Shown here: piece by piece, positions 30,436 to 38,466 of the stretch | How the letters are laid out: each line of letters starts with the position of its first letter | How positions within the stretch are numbered: the first letter of the stretch is position 1 | From: an uncultured Oscillospiraceae bacterium | GTDB lineage: Bacteria > Bacillota > Clostridia > Oscillospirales > Acutalibacteraceae | Direction: 5' to 3' | Length of the DNA: 38,466 nucleotides | NCBI GenBank assembly: GCA_900540295.1 | Contig: UQFM01000010.1 | Location: 1-38,466 of the forward strand | The notes under the pieces: generated by a model | Database searches by the model: none | Told to the model about the DNA's origin: nothing | The model's input: the letters and a program-made list of their open reading frames with translations, nothing else | Made by a program: the position numbers and the translations under genes

Positions 30436-30960
30436 TTATTTGTGCACCTGCCACCAAACAATCTGCCCGTTCGCGAGGGTGCTCGGCACATCAATCAATC
30501 GCTGATTTTCACTGCCGCGGAATTGCAGGGAAATATTACGCTTTTCCTCTACAAATTCGCCGTCTACAAGCACATCGACCATAGAGAGCATCTCGTCGGT
30601 TACTTGGCACCGCGCACGGCTCTCCCCTGTCAGTTCCTCAAAGGTATAGCCCGAAAATGCCCAGATGGTTTTTTCGGGCAATTCTGTACGCACCCGCCGC
30701 AAAAGCTTTATAAGTTCCGCTTGATTCTGCGGTTCAAACGGCTCGCCGCCGAGCAAGGTCAAACCGTCAATAAACGAGGGACGCAGGGCTTCTATAATTT
30801 CATCCTCCGTCGCCTTTGTATAGTCCTGCCCGTAGTCAAAGCTCCATGTTTCGGGCTGAAAGCAACCTTTGCAATGATGGGTACATCCCGACACAAACAG
30901 CACCACGCGCACGCCGATGCCGTTGGCGATATCCCGTTTTTTAATTGCTCCGTAGCGCAT
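30436..30960 (-). CDS. nrdG: Anaerobic ribonucleotide reductase activating protein
   Basis: Radical SAM activase, 174 aa. The [4Fe-4S] motif is C-T-H-H-C-K-G-C (CxxxCxxC, residues about 26-33), with the GGEP motif in L-L-G-G-E-P-F-E. It installs the glycyl radical on NrdD. Its ATG overlaps the nrdD stop codon by 1 nt. Confidence 0.96.
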   Translation of the reverse strand: MRYGAIKKRDIANGIGVRVVLFVSGCTHHCKGCFQPETWSFDYGQDYTKATEDEIIEALRPSFIDGLTLLGGEPFEPQNQAELIKLLRRVRTELPEKTIWAFSGYTFEELTGESRARCQVTDEMLSMVDVLVDGEFVEEKRNISLQFRGSENQRLIDVPSTLANGQIVWWQVHK

Positions 30961-33143
30961 TACAGATGCAACACTCTTTCTTTAATTTCCTGCGTTCTGC
31001 CCTGATTCCAGAACTGCGAACCGATATACCCGCAGGTGCGTCTTGCGACGTTCATTTTATCTTGGTCCTTATTGCCGCAATTCGGGCAAACCCAAACCAA
31101 TTTGCCGTCCTCTTCAACGATTTGAATTTCACCGTCAAAACCGCACACCTGGCAATAGTCACTCTTGGTATTCAATTCGGCATACATAATATTGTCGTAA
31201 ATAAATTTCACGACCTCTAAAACAGCGGGAATATTCTGCTGCATATTCGGCACTTCGACATAGGAAATCGCACCGCCGGGAGACAATGCCTGGAATTTTG
31301 CTTCGCGCTCTAATTTTTCAAACGCGTCAATTTCCTCGGTCACATGGATGTGATAGGAATTGGTGATATAGTTGCGGTCGGTGACCCCGGGAATCACACC
31401 GAAACGCTTTTGCAGGCATTTTGCAAACTTATAGGTTGTGGATTCCAGCGGCGTACCGTACAGAGAATAGTGGATATTCTCCGCATTGCGCCATTTTAAG
31501 CACGCATCGTTGAGCGCCTGCATCACGCGCAGACCGAAGGCTTCGCCCTCGGGGTCGGTCAGGCGCTTGCCCGTGACCTCATAGACGCATTCCCAAAGGC
31601 CTGCATAGCCGAGAGAAATTGTGGAATAGCCGCCGTGCAACAGCTTGTCAATCGTTTCGCCTTTTTTCAGTCTTGCCAATGCACCGTACTGCCACAAAAT
31701 CGGCGCGGCGTCGGAAAGCGTACCCTCTAAGCGCTCGTGTCTGCACTGTAGCGCTCTGTGGCAAAGCTCCAAGCGTTCTTCGAGGATTTCCCAGAATTTG
31801 CTTTCGTTCTTTTTCTCACGGCACGCGGTACACGCGACGTCGACCAAATTAATGGTAACAACGCCCTGGTTAAAGCGTCCGTAGTATTTTGCCTTGCCGT
31901 TTTCATCAACCCACGGGGTCAAGAAACTGCGGCAACCCATGCAGGTGTAGCAGTTTCCGTCGCCGTTGTCGTCGATTTTCAGCTCCAGCATAATTTTTTC
32001 GGAAATATAGTCGGGCACCATACGTTTTGCGGTGCATTTTGCCGCAAGCTCGGTTAAGTACCAATACTCGGAATCCTCGTGAATATTGTCCTCTTCCAAA
32101 ACGTAAATCAGCTTCGGGAATGCGGGGGTTACCCACACGCCCGCCTCGTTTTTCGTGCCGATGATGCGCTGATTGAGCACTTCTTCAATGATAATGGCAA
32201 GGTCTTTCTTTTCCTGCTCGTTTTTCGCCTCGTTGAGATACATAAAGACGGTGACAAACGGCGCCTGCCCGTTGGTCGTGAGAAGCGTTACAACCTGATA
32301 CTGTATGGTCTGCACACCGCGCTGAATTTCTTCGCGCACACGCTTTTCAACAAGATTATTCAACTGCTCCGCAGTTGCTTCAATGCCGAACTTCTGCATT
32401 TCATCGGACAGCTGACGGCGGATTTTCTCACGGGAAATCTGCACAAACGGCGCCAAATGCGCAAGCGATATGGACTGCCCGCCGTATTGGTTGGAAGCCA
32501 CCTGCGCGATAATCTGTGTCGCAATATTGCATGCGGTAGAGAAAGAGTGCGGCTTTTCAATCATTGTATCGGAAATGACCGTACCGTTTTGGAGCATATC
32601 CTCCAAATTCACCAAATCGCAGTTGTGCATATGCTGTGCGAAATAGTCGGCGTCATGGAAGTGAATAATGCCTTCCTCGTGCGCCTTGACAATATCTTCG
32701 GGCAGCAAAATGCGTTTCGTCAGGTCTTTAGAGACTTCTCCTGCCATATAATCGCGCTGAACGGAGTTTACAGTCGGATTTTTATTGGAGTTTTCCTGCT
32801 TGACTTCTTCGTTGTTGCATTCAATCAACGAGAGAATTTGGTTGTCGGTTGTATTGGCAACACGCGCCAAATTACGGGTAAAGCGGTAACGGATGTACCG
32901 TTTCGCCGTTTCGGGTGCGCCTTGCAAAATGATGTGCGTTTCGACAAGCTCCTGCACCTCTTCCACCGTTAGGGCACGTCCGATGTCGTTGATATAGTCC
33001 TCAATCACTAAGGAAATATAATCAATCTGACGGTCCGTCAGTTCCTTGGCGCCCTCGGTTTCGTTGTTGGCTTTTGCAATCGCGTTCTTGATTTTTTCAC
33101 GCTCAAAGGTTTCCTCCGAGCCGTTTCTTTTGATAATTTTCAT
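30960..33143 (-). CDS. nrdD: Anaerobic ribonucleoside-triphosphate reductase
   Basis: Class III RNR, 727 aa, reduces NTPs to dNTPs without oxygen. The N-terminal ATP-cone (MKIIKRNGSEETFEREKI, residues 1-95) gives allosteric control. The catalytic body has YTCMGCRSFLTPW. The C-terminal zinc site has C-Q-V-C and C-P-N-C pairs, and the glycyl-radical loop is RRTCGYIGS. ATG 33141-33143 with GGAGA upstream matches the family N-terminus. Paired NrdR-like boxes lie in the promoter. Confidence 0.97.
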   Translation of the reverse strand: MKIIKRNGSEETFEREKIKNAIAKANNETEGAKELTDRQIDYISLVIEDYINDIGRALTVEEVQELVETHIILQGAPETAKRYIRYRFTRNLARVANTTDNQILSLIECNNEEVKQENSNKNPTVNSVQRDYMAGEVSKDLTKRILLPEDIVKAHEEGIIHFHDADYFAQHMHNCDLVNLEDMLQNGTVISDTMIEKPHSFSTACNIATQIIAQVASNQYGGQSISLAHLAPFVQISREKIRRQLSDEMQKFGIEATAEQLNNLVEKRVREEIQRGVQTIQYQVVTLLTTNGQAPFVTVFMYLNEAKNEQEKKDLAIIIEEVLNQRIIGTKNEAGVWVTPAFPKLIYVLEEDNIHEDSEYWYLTELAAKCTAKRMVPDYISEKIMLELKIDDNGDGNCYTCMGCRSFLTPWVDENGKAKYYGRFNQGVVTINLVDVACTACREKKNESKFWEILEERLELCHRALQCRHERLEGTLSDAAPILWQYGALARLKKGETIDKLLHGGYSTISLGYAGLWECVYEVTGKRLTDPEGEAFGLRVMQALNDACLKWRNAENIHYSLYGTPLESTTYKFAKCLQKRFGVIPGVTDRNYITNSYHIHVTEEIDAFEKLEREAKFQALSPGGAISYVEVPNMQQNIPAVLEVVKFIYDNIMYAELNTKSDYCQVCGFDGEIQIVEEDGKLVWVCPNCGNKDQDKMNVARRTCGYIGSQFWNQGRTQEIKERVLHL

Positions 33144-33191
33144 AGCCGATTCTCCGTTATAGTATGTAATATCTTGTTGCAATGCTTGACT

Positions 33192-33220
33192 ATTCTACTA
33201 CATCTTGTGGAGATTTGCAA
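33192..33220 (-). promoter_or_regulatory. Possible proximal promoter of nrdDG
   Basis: TTGCAA (33215-33220), 17 bp, TAGAAT (33192-33197) on the minus strand, about 50 nt before nrdD. An alternative with a better -35 lies at 33273-33300. Confidence 0.45.
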
Positions 33221-33230
33221 TAGGCAAAAT

Positions 33231-33282
33231 ACAATATATGGAATATTTTTTGATATTTTTTTATTTTCAGCCCATATATTGT
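33231..33282. promoter_or_regulatory. Paired inverted NrdR-like boxes upstream of nrdD
   Basis: ACAATATATGG (33231-33241) and CCATATATTGT (33272-33282), exact complements, 40 bp between centres. CCATATATTGTGC fits the known NrdR box (CwATATATwGTGT-like) at most positions. The pair is nearly the same as that at cdaA. Confidence 0.7.
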
Positions 33283-33300
33283 GCATTTTACGTCTGTCAA
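33273..33300 (-). promoter_or_regulatory. Distal promoter of nrdDG overlapping an operator box
   Basis: TTGACA (33295-33300) and TATATG (33273-33278) with 16 bp between on the minus strand. The -10 lies in the distal operator box, the same geometry as the cdaA promoter. Confidence 0.55.
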
Positions 33301-33353
33301 CATATGATTTGCACAAAAAAGCAATTTAAAAATTAGGAAGTTTGCCGAATTTC

Positions 33354-33394
33354 TTAAAACAGAAAAATCGGACAGCCGATTTTGACTGCCCGAT
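33354..33394 (-). terminator. Terminator of the dgt-dnaG-rpoD operon
   Basis: Read on the minus strand: ATCGGGCAG (33394-33386), loop, CTGTCCGAT (33375-33367), then TTTTTCTGTTTT. One G-U pair. It starts 21 nt past the rpoD stop. Confidence 0.9.
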
Positions 33395-33415
33395 ACAAAA
33401 ATACATCTGAAATAC

Positions 33416-34513
33416 TCAATCTAAAAAGTCTTTTAACTTTTTACTGCGGCTGGGGTGACGAAGCTTACGGAGCGCTTTCGCCTCAATTTGACGGATGCGC
33501 TCTCGGGTGACGCCGAATTCACTGCCGACCTCTTCCAAAGTACGCGGATGACCGTCCTCTAAACCGAAACGCAGAGCAAGCACCTTTGCCTCTCGCATGG
33601 TTAAGGTTTTGAGCACCTCATTGAGCTGTTCTTTTAAAAGCAGCATCGAAGCCGCATCGGCGGGGGCTAAAGCATCGTCATCGGGAATGAAATCGCCGAG
33701 GTGGCTGTCCTCCTCCTCACCGATGGGGGTTTCCAAGGATACGGGCTCCTGCGACACGCGCAGAATTTCCCGAACCTTTTCCACGGACATATCGAGTTCC
33801 GCGGCAATTTCCTCCGCCGTCGGATCGCGTCCGTTTTTGTGAAGCAGCTGGCTGTTGGTCTTTTTGACTTTGTTAATGGTTTCCACCATATGCACGGGAA
33901 TACGGATGGTGCGCGCCTGATCGGCAATCGCACGGGTAATTGCCTGCCGAATCCACCATGTTGCATAGGTTGAAAATTTAAAGCCCTTGGTATAATCGAA
34001 TTTATCGACCGCTTTAATCAGACCCAAATTGCCCTCTTGAATCAAATCCAAAAACTGCATGCCGCGCCCGACATAGCGTTTTGCGATGCTGACGACCAAG
34101 CGCAGATTGGCTTCTGCCAAACGCTGTTTCGCCTGCTGGTCGTTGTCCCCGATGCGGATTGCCAATTCAATTTCCTCTTCGGGCGTAAGTAGCGGCACGC
34201 GTCCGATTTCTTTCAGATAAACCTTGACAGGGTCATCCATAGCCACATTGCGGTTGTCCGCCGCCGCGGCGGCAGCCTCCTGCCCTTTCGGCAGTTCCGA
34301 ATCGAAATTCAATTCTTCGAGCATGGAATCGTTCATGTCGTCGATGATTTCGATGTTCTGCGCCTCAATGGTTTCATACAGCTTGTCCAGCTCGTCCATG
34401 TCGAAATCCATTTCCAAGATAACGGCATCGATTTCCTGCGTGGTCAGCTTCCCTGTTACCTTGCCCCGTTCCAACAGGGAAGAAACAGATGTTTTTCTCT
34501 CTGAAGTATCCAT
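33416..34513 (-). CDS. rpoD: RNA polymerase primary sigma factor RpoD/SigA
   Basis: A 365-aa housekeeping sigma. A short region 1.1-like acidic N-terminus is followed by region 1.2 (DDPVKVYLKEIGRVPLLT). Region 2 holds DLIQEGNLGLIKAVDKF and the -10 recognition helix YATWWIRQAI. Region 3 is next, and region 4.2 contains GVTRERIRQIEAKALRKLR. It follows dnaG by 37 nt, the classical dnaG-rpoD pairing. Confidence 0.97.
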   Translation of the reverse strand: MDTSERKTSVSSLLERGKVTGKLTTQEIDAVILEMDFDMDELDKLYETIEAQNIEIIDDMNDSMLEELNFDSELPKGQEAAAAAADNRNVAMDDPVKVYLKEIGRVPLLTPEEEIELAIRIGDNDQQAKQRLAEANLRLVVSIAKRYVGRGMQFLDLIQEGNLGLIKAVDKFDYTKGFKFSTYATWWIRQAITRAIADQARTIRIPVHMVETINKVKKTNSQLLHKNGRDPTAEEIAAELDMSVEKVREILRVSQEPVSLETPIGEEEDSHLGDFIPDDDALAPADAASMLLLKEQLNEVLKTLTMREAKVLALRFGLEDGHPRTLEEVGSEFGVTRERIRQIEAKALRKLRHPSRSKKLKDFLD

Positions 34514-34550
34514 ACTTTCTCCTTCACATATATGTATTCTAAACTACAGA

Positions 34551-36311
34551 TTAGTTTTGAAACAGCTTTAAAAACTCTTCGTCGGAAAGCTCTGACGGCG
34601 CACCCTTCACCGTTTTCGCTTTTTCTTCCGCAATCACTTTTATACAGTCACGGCATTCCGCGAGTGTATTGGCAAGCCGAGGAATCAGCGTTTGCATCCG
34701 TGCGACGGCGCCGATTTCTTCCGACGAGAAACCCGACAGTGCAGACAGGGAAAATTGCCCGATGTCGGAAAGCTGTACGACAAGCTCCGCAAACACACGC
34801 GCGTTAAAGGCGGTTACAAAATCCTGCGCAGTGATTTCTTCCTTAATTTGACTGAAAAACTCCGGATTATGCATTAAAGATGCACAAAGCAGTTCCTCCG
34901 CCTTAGCCGCGCGCCTATGCTTGGCGCGTTCGGGATTCACAGTGTTGACGACTTTTTCCGCTTTTTTTTCAAAGTCCTGTACGTCGCGCAGGATATGCTT
35001 TTCTGTTTGTCGATACCGTGCTTTTGCGATGCCCTTTGTCTGTGCCAAAATCGCATCCTTCGAAACGCCGAGTTCTTCGGAAAGTCGTGCGGCGTAAATA
35101 TCCAATTCCACGGGACTGCGAAGCTCCGCAAGCACGGCACATGCCGCCGCAAGAAAACGGTTTTTTCCGTCGTCGGTTGTAACATCTATCCCGTCGCGTG
35201 CACGCAGAATACGGTATTCCACATCGTTTGCCGCACCCTCTAACAGCGATTTAAAACGCCCTGCGCCGAAATTTTTTAAAATCTCATCGGGGTCTTTGCC
35301 CCCCTCTAAGTGAATCACCTTGACCCGCAACGTCGTGTTTTCAAAGAGACGCAAAGCTTTTTGCGCCGCCTTCTGCCCTGCTTCATCGGCGTCGTAGCAA
35401 AGATAAACCGCACCTGTATATCGGGCGAGCAACGAGACCTGCCGTTCCGTAAGCGCGGTGCCCAAGCCCGCCACGGCATTGTCAAAGCCTGCCTGATGGA
35501 GAGAAATTACATCCAAATTCCCCTCACAGAGAATCAAAAAATCCTTCGCAGTTTTTTTGGCGTAATTCAGGGCAAAAATATTTTCGCCTTTTTTATAAAT
35601 CAGCGTATCGCTGGTATTGACATATTTTCGCTGTGCATCGCTCGTAAGCGCTCTGCCGCTGAATGCAAGTACATTGCCGCGCAAATCGAGCACCGGGAAC
35701 ATGGCGCGGTCCACAAACGCATCGTAATAATACTTTTTACCGTCTTTATCGCGCATGCGAAGCAGATTTGCCTCGTAAAGCTCCAAATCGGTAAAGCCGT
35801 GCCCGCGCATGAAATTCCGCAGCTTGTCCCATCCGGCGGGCGCATAGCCTAAACCGAATTTGCGGATAGTCGCGTCCGTAAGCCCGCGGTTATACAGATA
35901 CTGCAAGCCCGCTTCCCCTTCGGGAGAATACAGTGCGGCATGGAAGAAGCGCGCCGCCAAACGGTTTGCCTCAAACATACGGCGGCGTTTTTCGTAAAGG
36001 TCGGAATTCAACCGTTCCGTCGGCATGGACATGCCGACGCGTTCCGCCAAATAGCGTACCGCTTCCGTGTAGTCTAAATTTTCGATATTCTTTATAAAGG
36101 TAATGGCGTCGCCGCCGCTTCCGCAGCCGAAGCAATAATACGACTGCGTTTCGGGATAAACCGTAAAGGACGGCGTTTTTTCGTTGTGAAACGGACACAA
36201 ACCCGTTAAAATCCGCCCGCGGCGTTTGAGCGACACATAAGCGGAGACTGTGGATTCAATATCTGCACGGGTACGCAGTTCCGAAAGAAAATCTTCATTG
36301 AATGCCGCCAT
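34551..36311 (-). CDS. dnaG: DNA primase
   Basis: A 586-aa primase. CHC2 zinc finger: C-P-F-H-N-E-K-T-P-S-F at about 38-48 and CFGCG at about 60. The TOPRIM domain has ILCEGNLDVISL (catalytic Glu) and C-Y-D-A-D-E-A-G (Asp pair). The C-terminal DnaB-binding region is degenerate, as usual. ATG 36309-36311 is chosen because GGGGTGA lies 5 nt upstream; a GTG 9 nt further out is part of that site. Confidence 0.96.
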   Translation of the reverse strand: MAAFNEDFLSELRTRADIESTVSAYVSLKRRGRILTGLCPFHNEKTPSFTVYPETQSYYCFGCGSGGDAITFIKNIENLDYTEAVRYLAERVGMSMPTERLNSDLYEKRRRMFEANRLAARFFHAALYSPEGEAGLQYLYNRGLTDATIRKFGLGYAPAGWDKLRNFMRGHGFTDLELYEANLLRMRDKDGKKYYYDAFVDRAMFPVLDLRGNVLAFSGRALTSDAQRKYVNTSDTLIYKKGENIFALNYAKKTAKDFLILCEGNLDVISLHQAGFDNAVAGLGTALTERQVSLLARYTGAVYLCYDADEAGQKAAQKALRLFENTTLRVKVIHLEGGKDPDEILKNFGAGRFKSLLEGAANDVEYRILRARDGIDVTTDDGKNRFLAAACAVLAELRSPVELDIYAARLSEELGVSKDAILAQTKGIAKARYRQTEKHILRDVQDFEKKAEKVVNTVNPERAKHRRAAKAEELLCASLMHNPEFFSQIKEEITAQDFVTAFNARVFAELVVQLSDIGQFSLSALSGFSSEEIGAVARMQTLIPRLANTLAECRDCIKVIAEEKAKTVKGAPSELSDEEFLKLFQN

Positions 36312-36352
36312 CTGTGTCACCCCGTTTTCTGTTTAAAATCCAATGTAATATT

Positions 36353-37366
36353 TTAATAAAGACCTTTTTCAAGCCATGCTTTCGGAATGAATATCTGATG
36401 ATAGACACTTAAGACATAGCTGTCGGACATGCTGGCGACATAATCGCACGCCGCACGGGCCGCACCTTCGGAAATGGAAGTCTGCCAAAAAGAGGACGGC
36501 AGTTCATTCGGATGCTCGGCATAATAAAAATACAGGCTTTTGATCAGCGATTCCGCTTTGGTTTCCTCCCCTTTGCAAACGGGATTGGTATACACGCTCT
36601 TAAACATAAATTTATTCAACTGCGAAAATGCCTGCCCGACGTCTAAGGCGAGTGCAATATCCGTACCGCTGTTTGCGATGGCGGAAAGCACCAAGGTATT
36701 GATTCGCTTGGATTTGGAATCCCCCAAGGTTTCGCGGACATCCAGAGGAATATCCGATTCCGTCATCACACCTGCGCGGATTGCATCGTCAATATCGTGA
36801 TTGAGATAGGCGATTTTATCCGCCAGCTTTACAATGCGCCCCTCTAAGGTATCGGCGTCCTTCCCCGTGGTATGGCAGCGAATACCGTCGCGAACCTCAT
36901 ATGTAAGATTCAGACCCTGTCCGTTTTTTTCGAGTTTATCGACCACACGCAGGCTTTGCTCATAATGACGGAAGCCGCCTTCAAACACCTCGTTAAGAGC
37001 ACGTTCGCCCGCATGCCCGAACGGCGTGTGCCCGAGGTCATGCCCCAAAGCAATAGCTTCGGTCAAATCCTCATTGAGCCGCAGGGCGCGTGCAATCGTC
37101 CGCGCGATTTGCGAAACTTCTAAGGTGTGGGTTAAACGTGTACGGTAATGGTCGCCCTCGGGCGACAGAAATACCTGTGTTTTGTGCTTCAGACGGCGAA
37201 ACGCGTTACAGTGCAAAATGCGGTCTCGGTCACGCTGAAACGGCGTGCGAATCGGACACGGTTCTTCCGCGCGCGCCCGACCGCGGGAATCCGCAGAACG
37301 GCAGGCGTTTTCCGAAAGTGTTTCATTTTCAATATACATGGTCGTATCCCGAACCGAAAGCTCCAT
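36353..37366 (-). CDS. dgt: Deoxyguanosinetriphosphate triphosphohydrolase-like protein
   Basis: HD-domain dNTPase, 337 aa. R-x-L-K-H-K-T-Q-V-F leads into T-R-L-T-H-T-L-E-V, then the metal motif GHDLGHTPFGHAGE and later KLADKIAYLNHDIDDA. It hydrolyses dNTPs (dGTP in the type enzyme) to nucleoside and triphosphate; bacterial homologues next to dnaG differ in specificity. It is upstream of dnaG, spaced 32 nt, as in many Clostridia. Confidence 0.94.
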   Translation of the reverse strand: MELSVRDTTMYIENETLSENACRSADSRGRARAEEPCPIRTPFQRDRDRILHCNAFRRLKHKTQVFLSPEGDHYRTRLTHTLEVSQIARTIARALRLNEDLTEAIALGHDLGHTPFGHAGERALNEVFEGGFRHYEQSLRVVDKLEKNGQGLNLTYEVRDGIRCHTTGKDADTLEGRIVKLADKIAYLNHDIDDAIRAGVMTESDIPLDVRETLGDSKSKRINTLVLSAIANSGTDIALALDVGQAFSQLNKFMFKSVYTNPVCKGEETKAESLIKSLYFYYAEHPNELPSSFWQTSISEGAARAACDYVASMSDSYVLSVYHQIFIPKAWLEKGLY

Positions 37367-37413
37367 TTTTTCACCGCCTTATTTTTATATACGCTTAAAA
37401 TTAAAAAATCCCT

Positions 37414-38043
37414 TTATTTTTCGGCAAATTTTTCACGAATTTTTTGAGGGGTTACTTTCCCGCCCGAAAAATCGAATACCGCGTCGCAAAATGCATCGGC
37501 TTTTTCAACGGCTATACTGAGTGTAAGCGTAACACAGTCGGAAAATTCTGTATGTAATACAATCGCATCCGTACCCTCAATAAAATTCAAAAGCTTCGCA
37601 TGAAATGCGTAATCCGCACGGATTTTGAGAATCGCGCAAAGTCCCATGGTTATGATTTTGCCTGCCTCCAGCGCCAAATGCGCGGCATGGGAATAGGCGC
37701 GCACCAAGCCGCCACCGCCCAAAAGGATTCCGCCGAAGTAACGGGTCACAACCACGACCGCATCGCAAACGCCTGATTTTTCAAGAACGTCCAAAACAGG
37801 CACGCCGGCCGTGCCTTGCGGCTCGCCGTCGTCACTGTAGCGCTTAATACCGCCCTCGCGCAGAATATAGGCATATACATTGTGCTTTGCGTCCCAGTGT
37901 TTTTTTTGAATTTCAGCAATAAAAGCCGTTGCTTCCGCCTGCGTTTTCACAGGGCAAACGTAACCGATAAAGCGGGAACGCTTTTCGGTAAATTCGTCGG
38001 ATGCACTTTGTTTTACGGTTTTATATGCAAGCTCGGCAGACAT
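37414..38043 (-). CDS. YigZ/IMPACT family protein
   Basis: A 209-aa protein. The N-terminal UPF0029/Impact domain contains KRSRFIGYV-PV, HNVYAYIL and S-D-D-G-E-P-Q-G-T-A-G-x-P. A central V-V-V-T-R-Y-F-G-G-I-L-L-G-G-G-G-L-V-R-A-Y block completes the family pattern, and a C-terminal DUF1949 ferredoxin-like domain follows. The exact role is unknown; eukaryotic IMPACT regulates GCN2. ATG 38041-38043 is chosen because a longer frame would overlap the rpmE terminator. Confidence 0.93.
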   Translation of the reverse strand: MSAELAYKTVKQSASDEFTEKRSRFIGYVCPVKTQAEATAFIAEIQKKHWDAKHNVYAYILREGGIKRYSDDGEPQGTAGVPVLDVLEKSGVCDAVVVVTRYFGGILLGGGGLVRAYSHAAHLALEAGKIITMGLCAILKIRADYAFHAKLLNFIEGTDAIVLHTEFSDCVTLTLSIAVEKADAFCDAVFDFSGGKVTPQKIREKFAEK

Positions 38044-38067
38044 ACAGCCGTCTCTCCCATTCAACAA

Positions 38068-38092
38068 AAAAGCGGTGCCACGCACCGCTTTT
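38068..38092 (-). terminator. Terminator of rpmE
   Basis: AAAAGCGGTGC (38068-38078) and GCACCGCTTTT (38082-38092), 3-nt loop, 11 nt after the rpmE stop. The perfect stem and T-tract work in both directions. Confidence 0.93.
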
Positions 38093-38102
38093 CGCTTTGC
38101 AA

Positions 38103-38309
38103 TTATTTTGCGTTGATGTTGAATCTCTTGTTGAAGCGATCCACACGCCCGCCGGTATCTACCAATTTCTGCTTACCTGTAAAGAACGGATGGCAGTTGG
38201 AGCAAATATCCACACGAAGATTTTCCTTGGTGGAACGTGTTTCAAATTCAGCGCCGCAAGCGCATTTCACGGTCGTGGTTTTGTAATCGGGATGAAGTCC
38301 CTCTTTCAT
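38103..38309 (-). CDS. rpmE: 50S ribosomal protein L31 (zinc form)
   Basis: A 68-aa protein beginning MKEGLHPDYKTTTVKC. It has Cys residues in C-A-C-G and C-S-N-C, which form the zinc ribbon of the C+ type L31, then HPFFTGKQKLVDT-GRVDRF-KR. ATG 38307-38309 has GAGGTG 7 nt upstream. It is transcribed alone, with its own promoter and terminator. Confidence 0.97.
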   Translation of the reverse strand: MKEGLHPDYKTTTVKCACGAEFETRSTKENLRVDICSNCHPFFTGKQKLVDTGGRVDRFNKRFNINAK

Positions 38310-38352
38310 TGTCACTCACCTCTTTCGGAATCCTTATATAACAGCACTACGG

Positions 38353-38381
38353 ATTTTATCACATCGGCGACAAAAAAGCAA
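38353..38381 (-). promoter_or_regulatory. Promoter of rpmE
   Basis: TTGCTT (38376-38381), 17 bp, TAAAAT (38353-38358) on the minus strand, about 45 nt before the start codon. The remaining bases to the window end show no gene. Confidence 0.82.
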
Positions 38382-38466
38382 GTCTTTTTTTCAAAACGCT
38401 GAAATATTTACTCTGCGTTGTAAATAGATATGACCCAATTTAGGTAAAAAATAAAGACAAAGATTA

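Noticed and set aside
31619..32972. Long open frames on the plus strand opposite nrdD, including one of nearly 300 codons
   Set aside because: They lie fully inside nrdD, which has every class III RNR motif. They have no plausible ribosome-binding site and their translations look like antisense shadows.
38400..38466. Possible mobile-element end in the A+T-rich right border
   Set aside because: No inverted repeat or coding start can be seen in so short a stretch.

Overview
The window is a stretch of a Firmicutes chromosome, most likely a gut-type Clostridia (Oscillospiraceae/Ruminococcaceae-like). This is inferred from gene content and order: yicC-remA-gmk-rpoZ-priA-def-fmt, scpAB beside a GerW/YtfJ sporulation protein and a DUF2953 protein, dgt-dnaG-rpoD, anaerobic NrdDG, and cdaA-ybbR. 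Shine-Dalgarno sequences are strong and GTG/TTG starts are common. The first 48 bases are not genomic. They read as an Illumina Nextera i7 adapter plus index plus transposase mosaic end, so the contig truly begins at base 49.

Layout. Bases 49-21571 lie almost entirely on the minus strand. Reading from the left they hold the start of a zinc metallopeptidase gene, fmt, def, priA, rpoZ, gmk, remA and yicC (protein maturation, replication restart, nucleotide metabolism). Next comes a cell-envelope/sporulation/segregation block: DUF1349 protein, unknown protein, rluB, a D,D-carboxypeptidase, ytfJ, DUF2953, scpB, scpA, an M50 protease. Then come prmC, a DUF1385 membrane protein, a two-component system with an adjacent lipoprotein, the c-di-AMP cyclase pair cdaA-ybbR, and a cysteine desulfurase-like enzyme translationally coupled to DUF3343. 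Bases 21829-25240 are a plus-strand, tightly overlapping operon of the VanG glycopeptide-resistance type: D-Ala-D-Ser ligase, VanXY peptidase, a hexapeptide serine-acetyltransferase-like protein, and a soluble Ala/Ser racemase. No VanRS genes are present in the window.

Bases 25290-28280 are visibly A+T richer and form an accessory island next to a tRNA-Leu(CAA) gene. On the minus strand it runs: serine recombinase; a consensus promoter; a highly structured untranslated region with a 14-bp hairpin and flanking complementary segments; a 63-codon basic protein with one hydrophobic segment; an XRE repressor; and a retron-type reverse transcriptase. This is the best candidate for a poorly described system: a retron with a tiny membrane protein and an HTH protein as accessory or effector parts.

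Bases 28543-38309 return to core genes: a Gfo/Idh/MocA oxidoreductase (plus strand), then on the minus strand dCMP deaminase, nrdG, nrdD, rpoD, dnaG, dgt, a YigZ/IMPACT protein and rpmE.

Two regulatory observations stand out. Facing pairs of a near-identical box (ACAATATAT[CG]G and its complement), spaced 40-41 bp between centres, sit at the nrdDG promoter and at the cdaA promoter. They resemble NrdR boxes and suggest one regulator for both. Upstream of the VanG-type operon is a 63-nt hairpin with perfect 15-bp outer arms. A tandem pair of hairpin repeats with compensatory base changes lies between prmC and the M50 protease gene.
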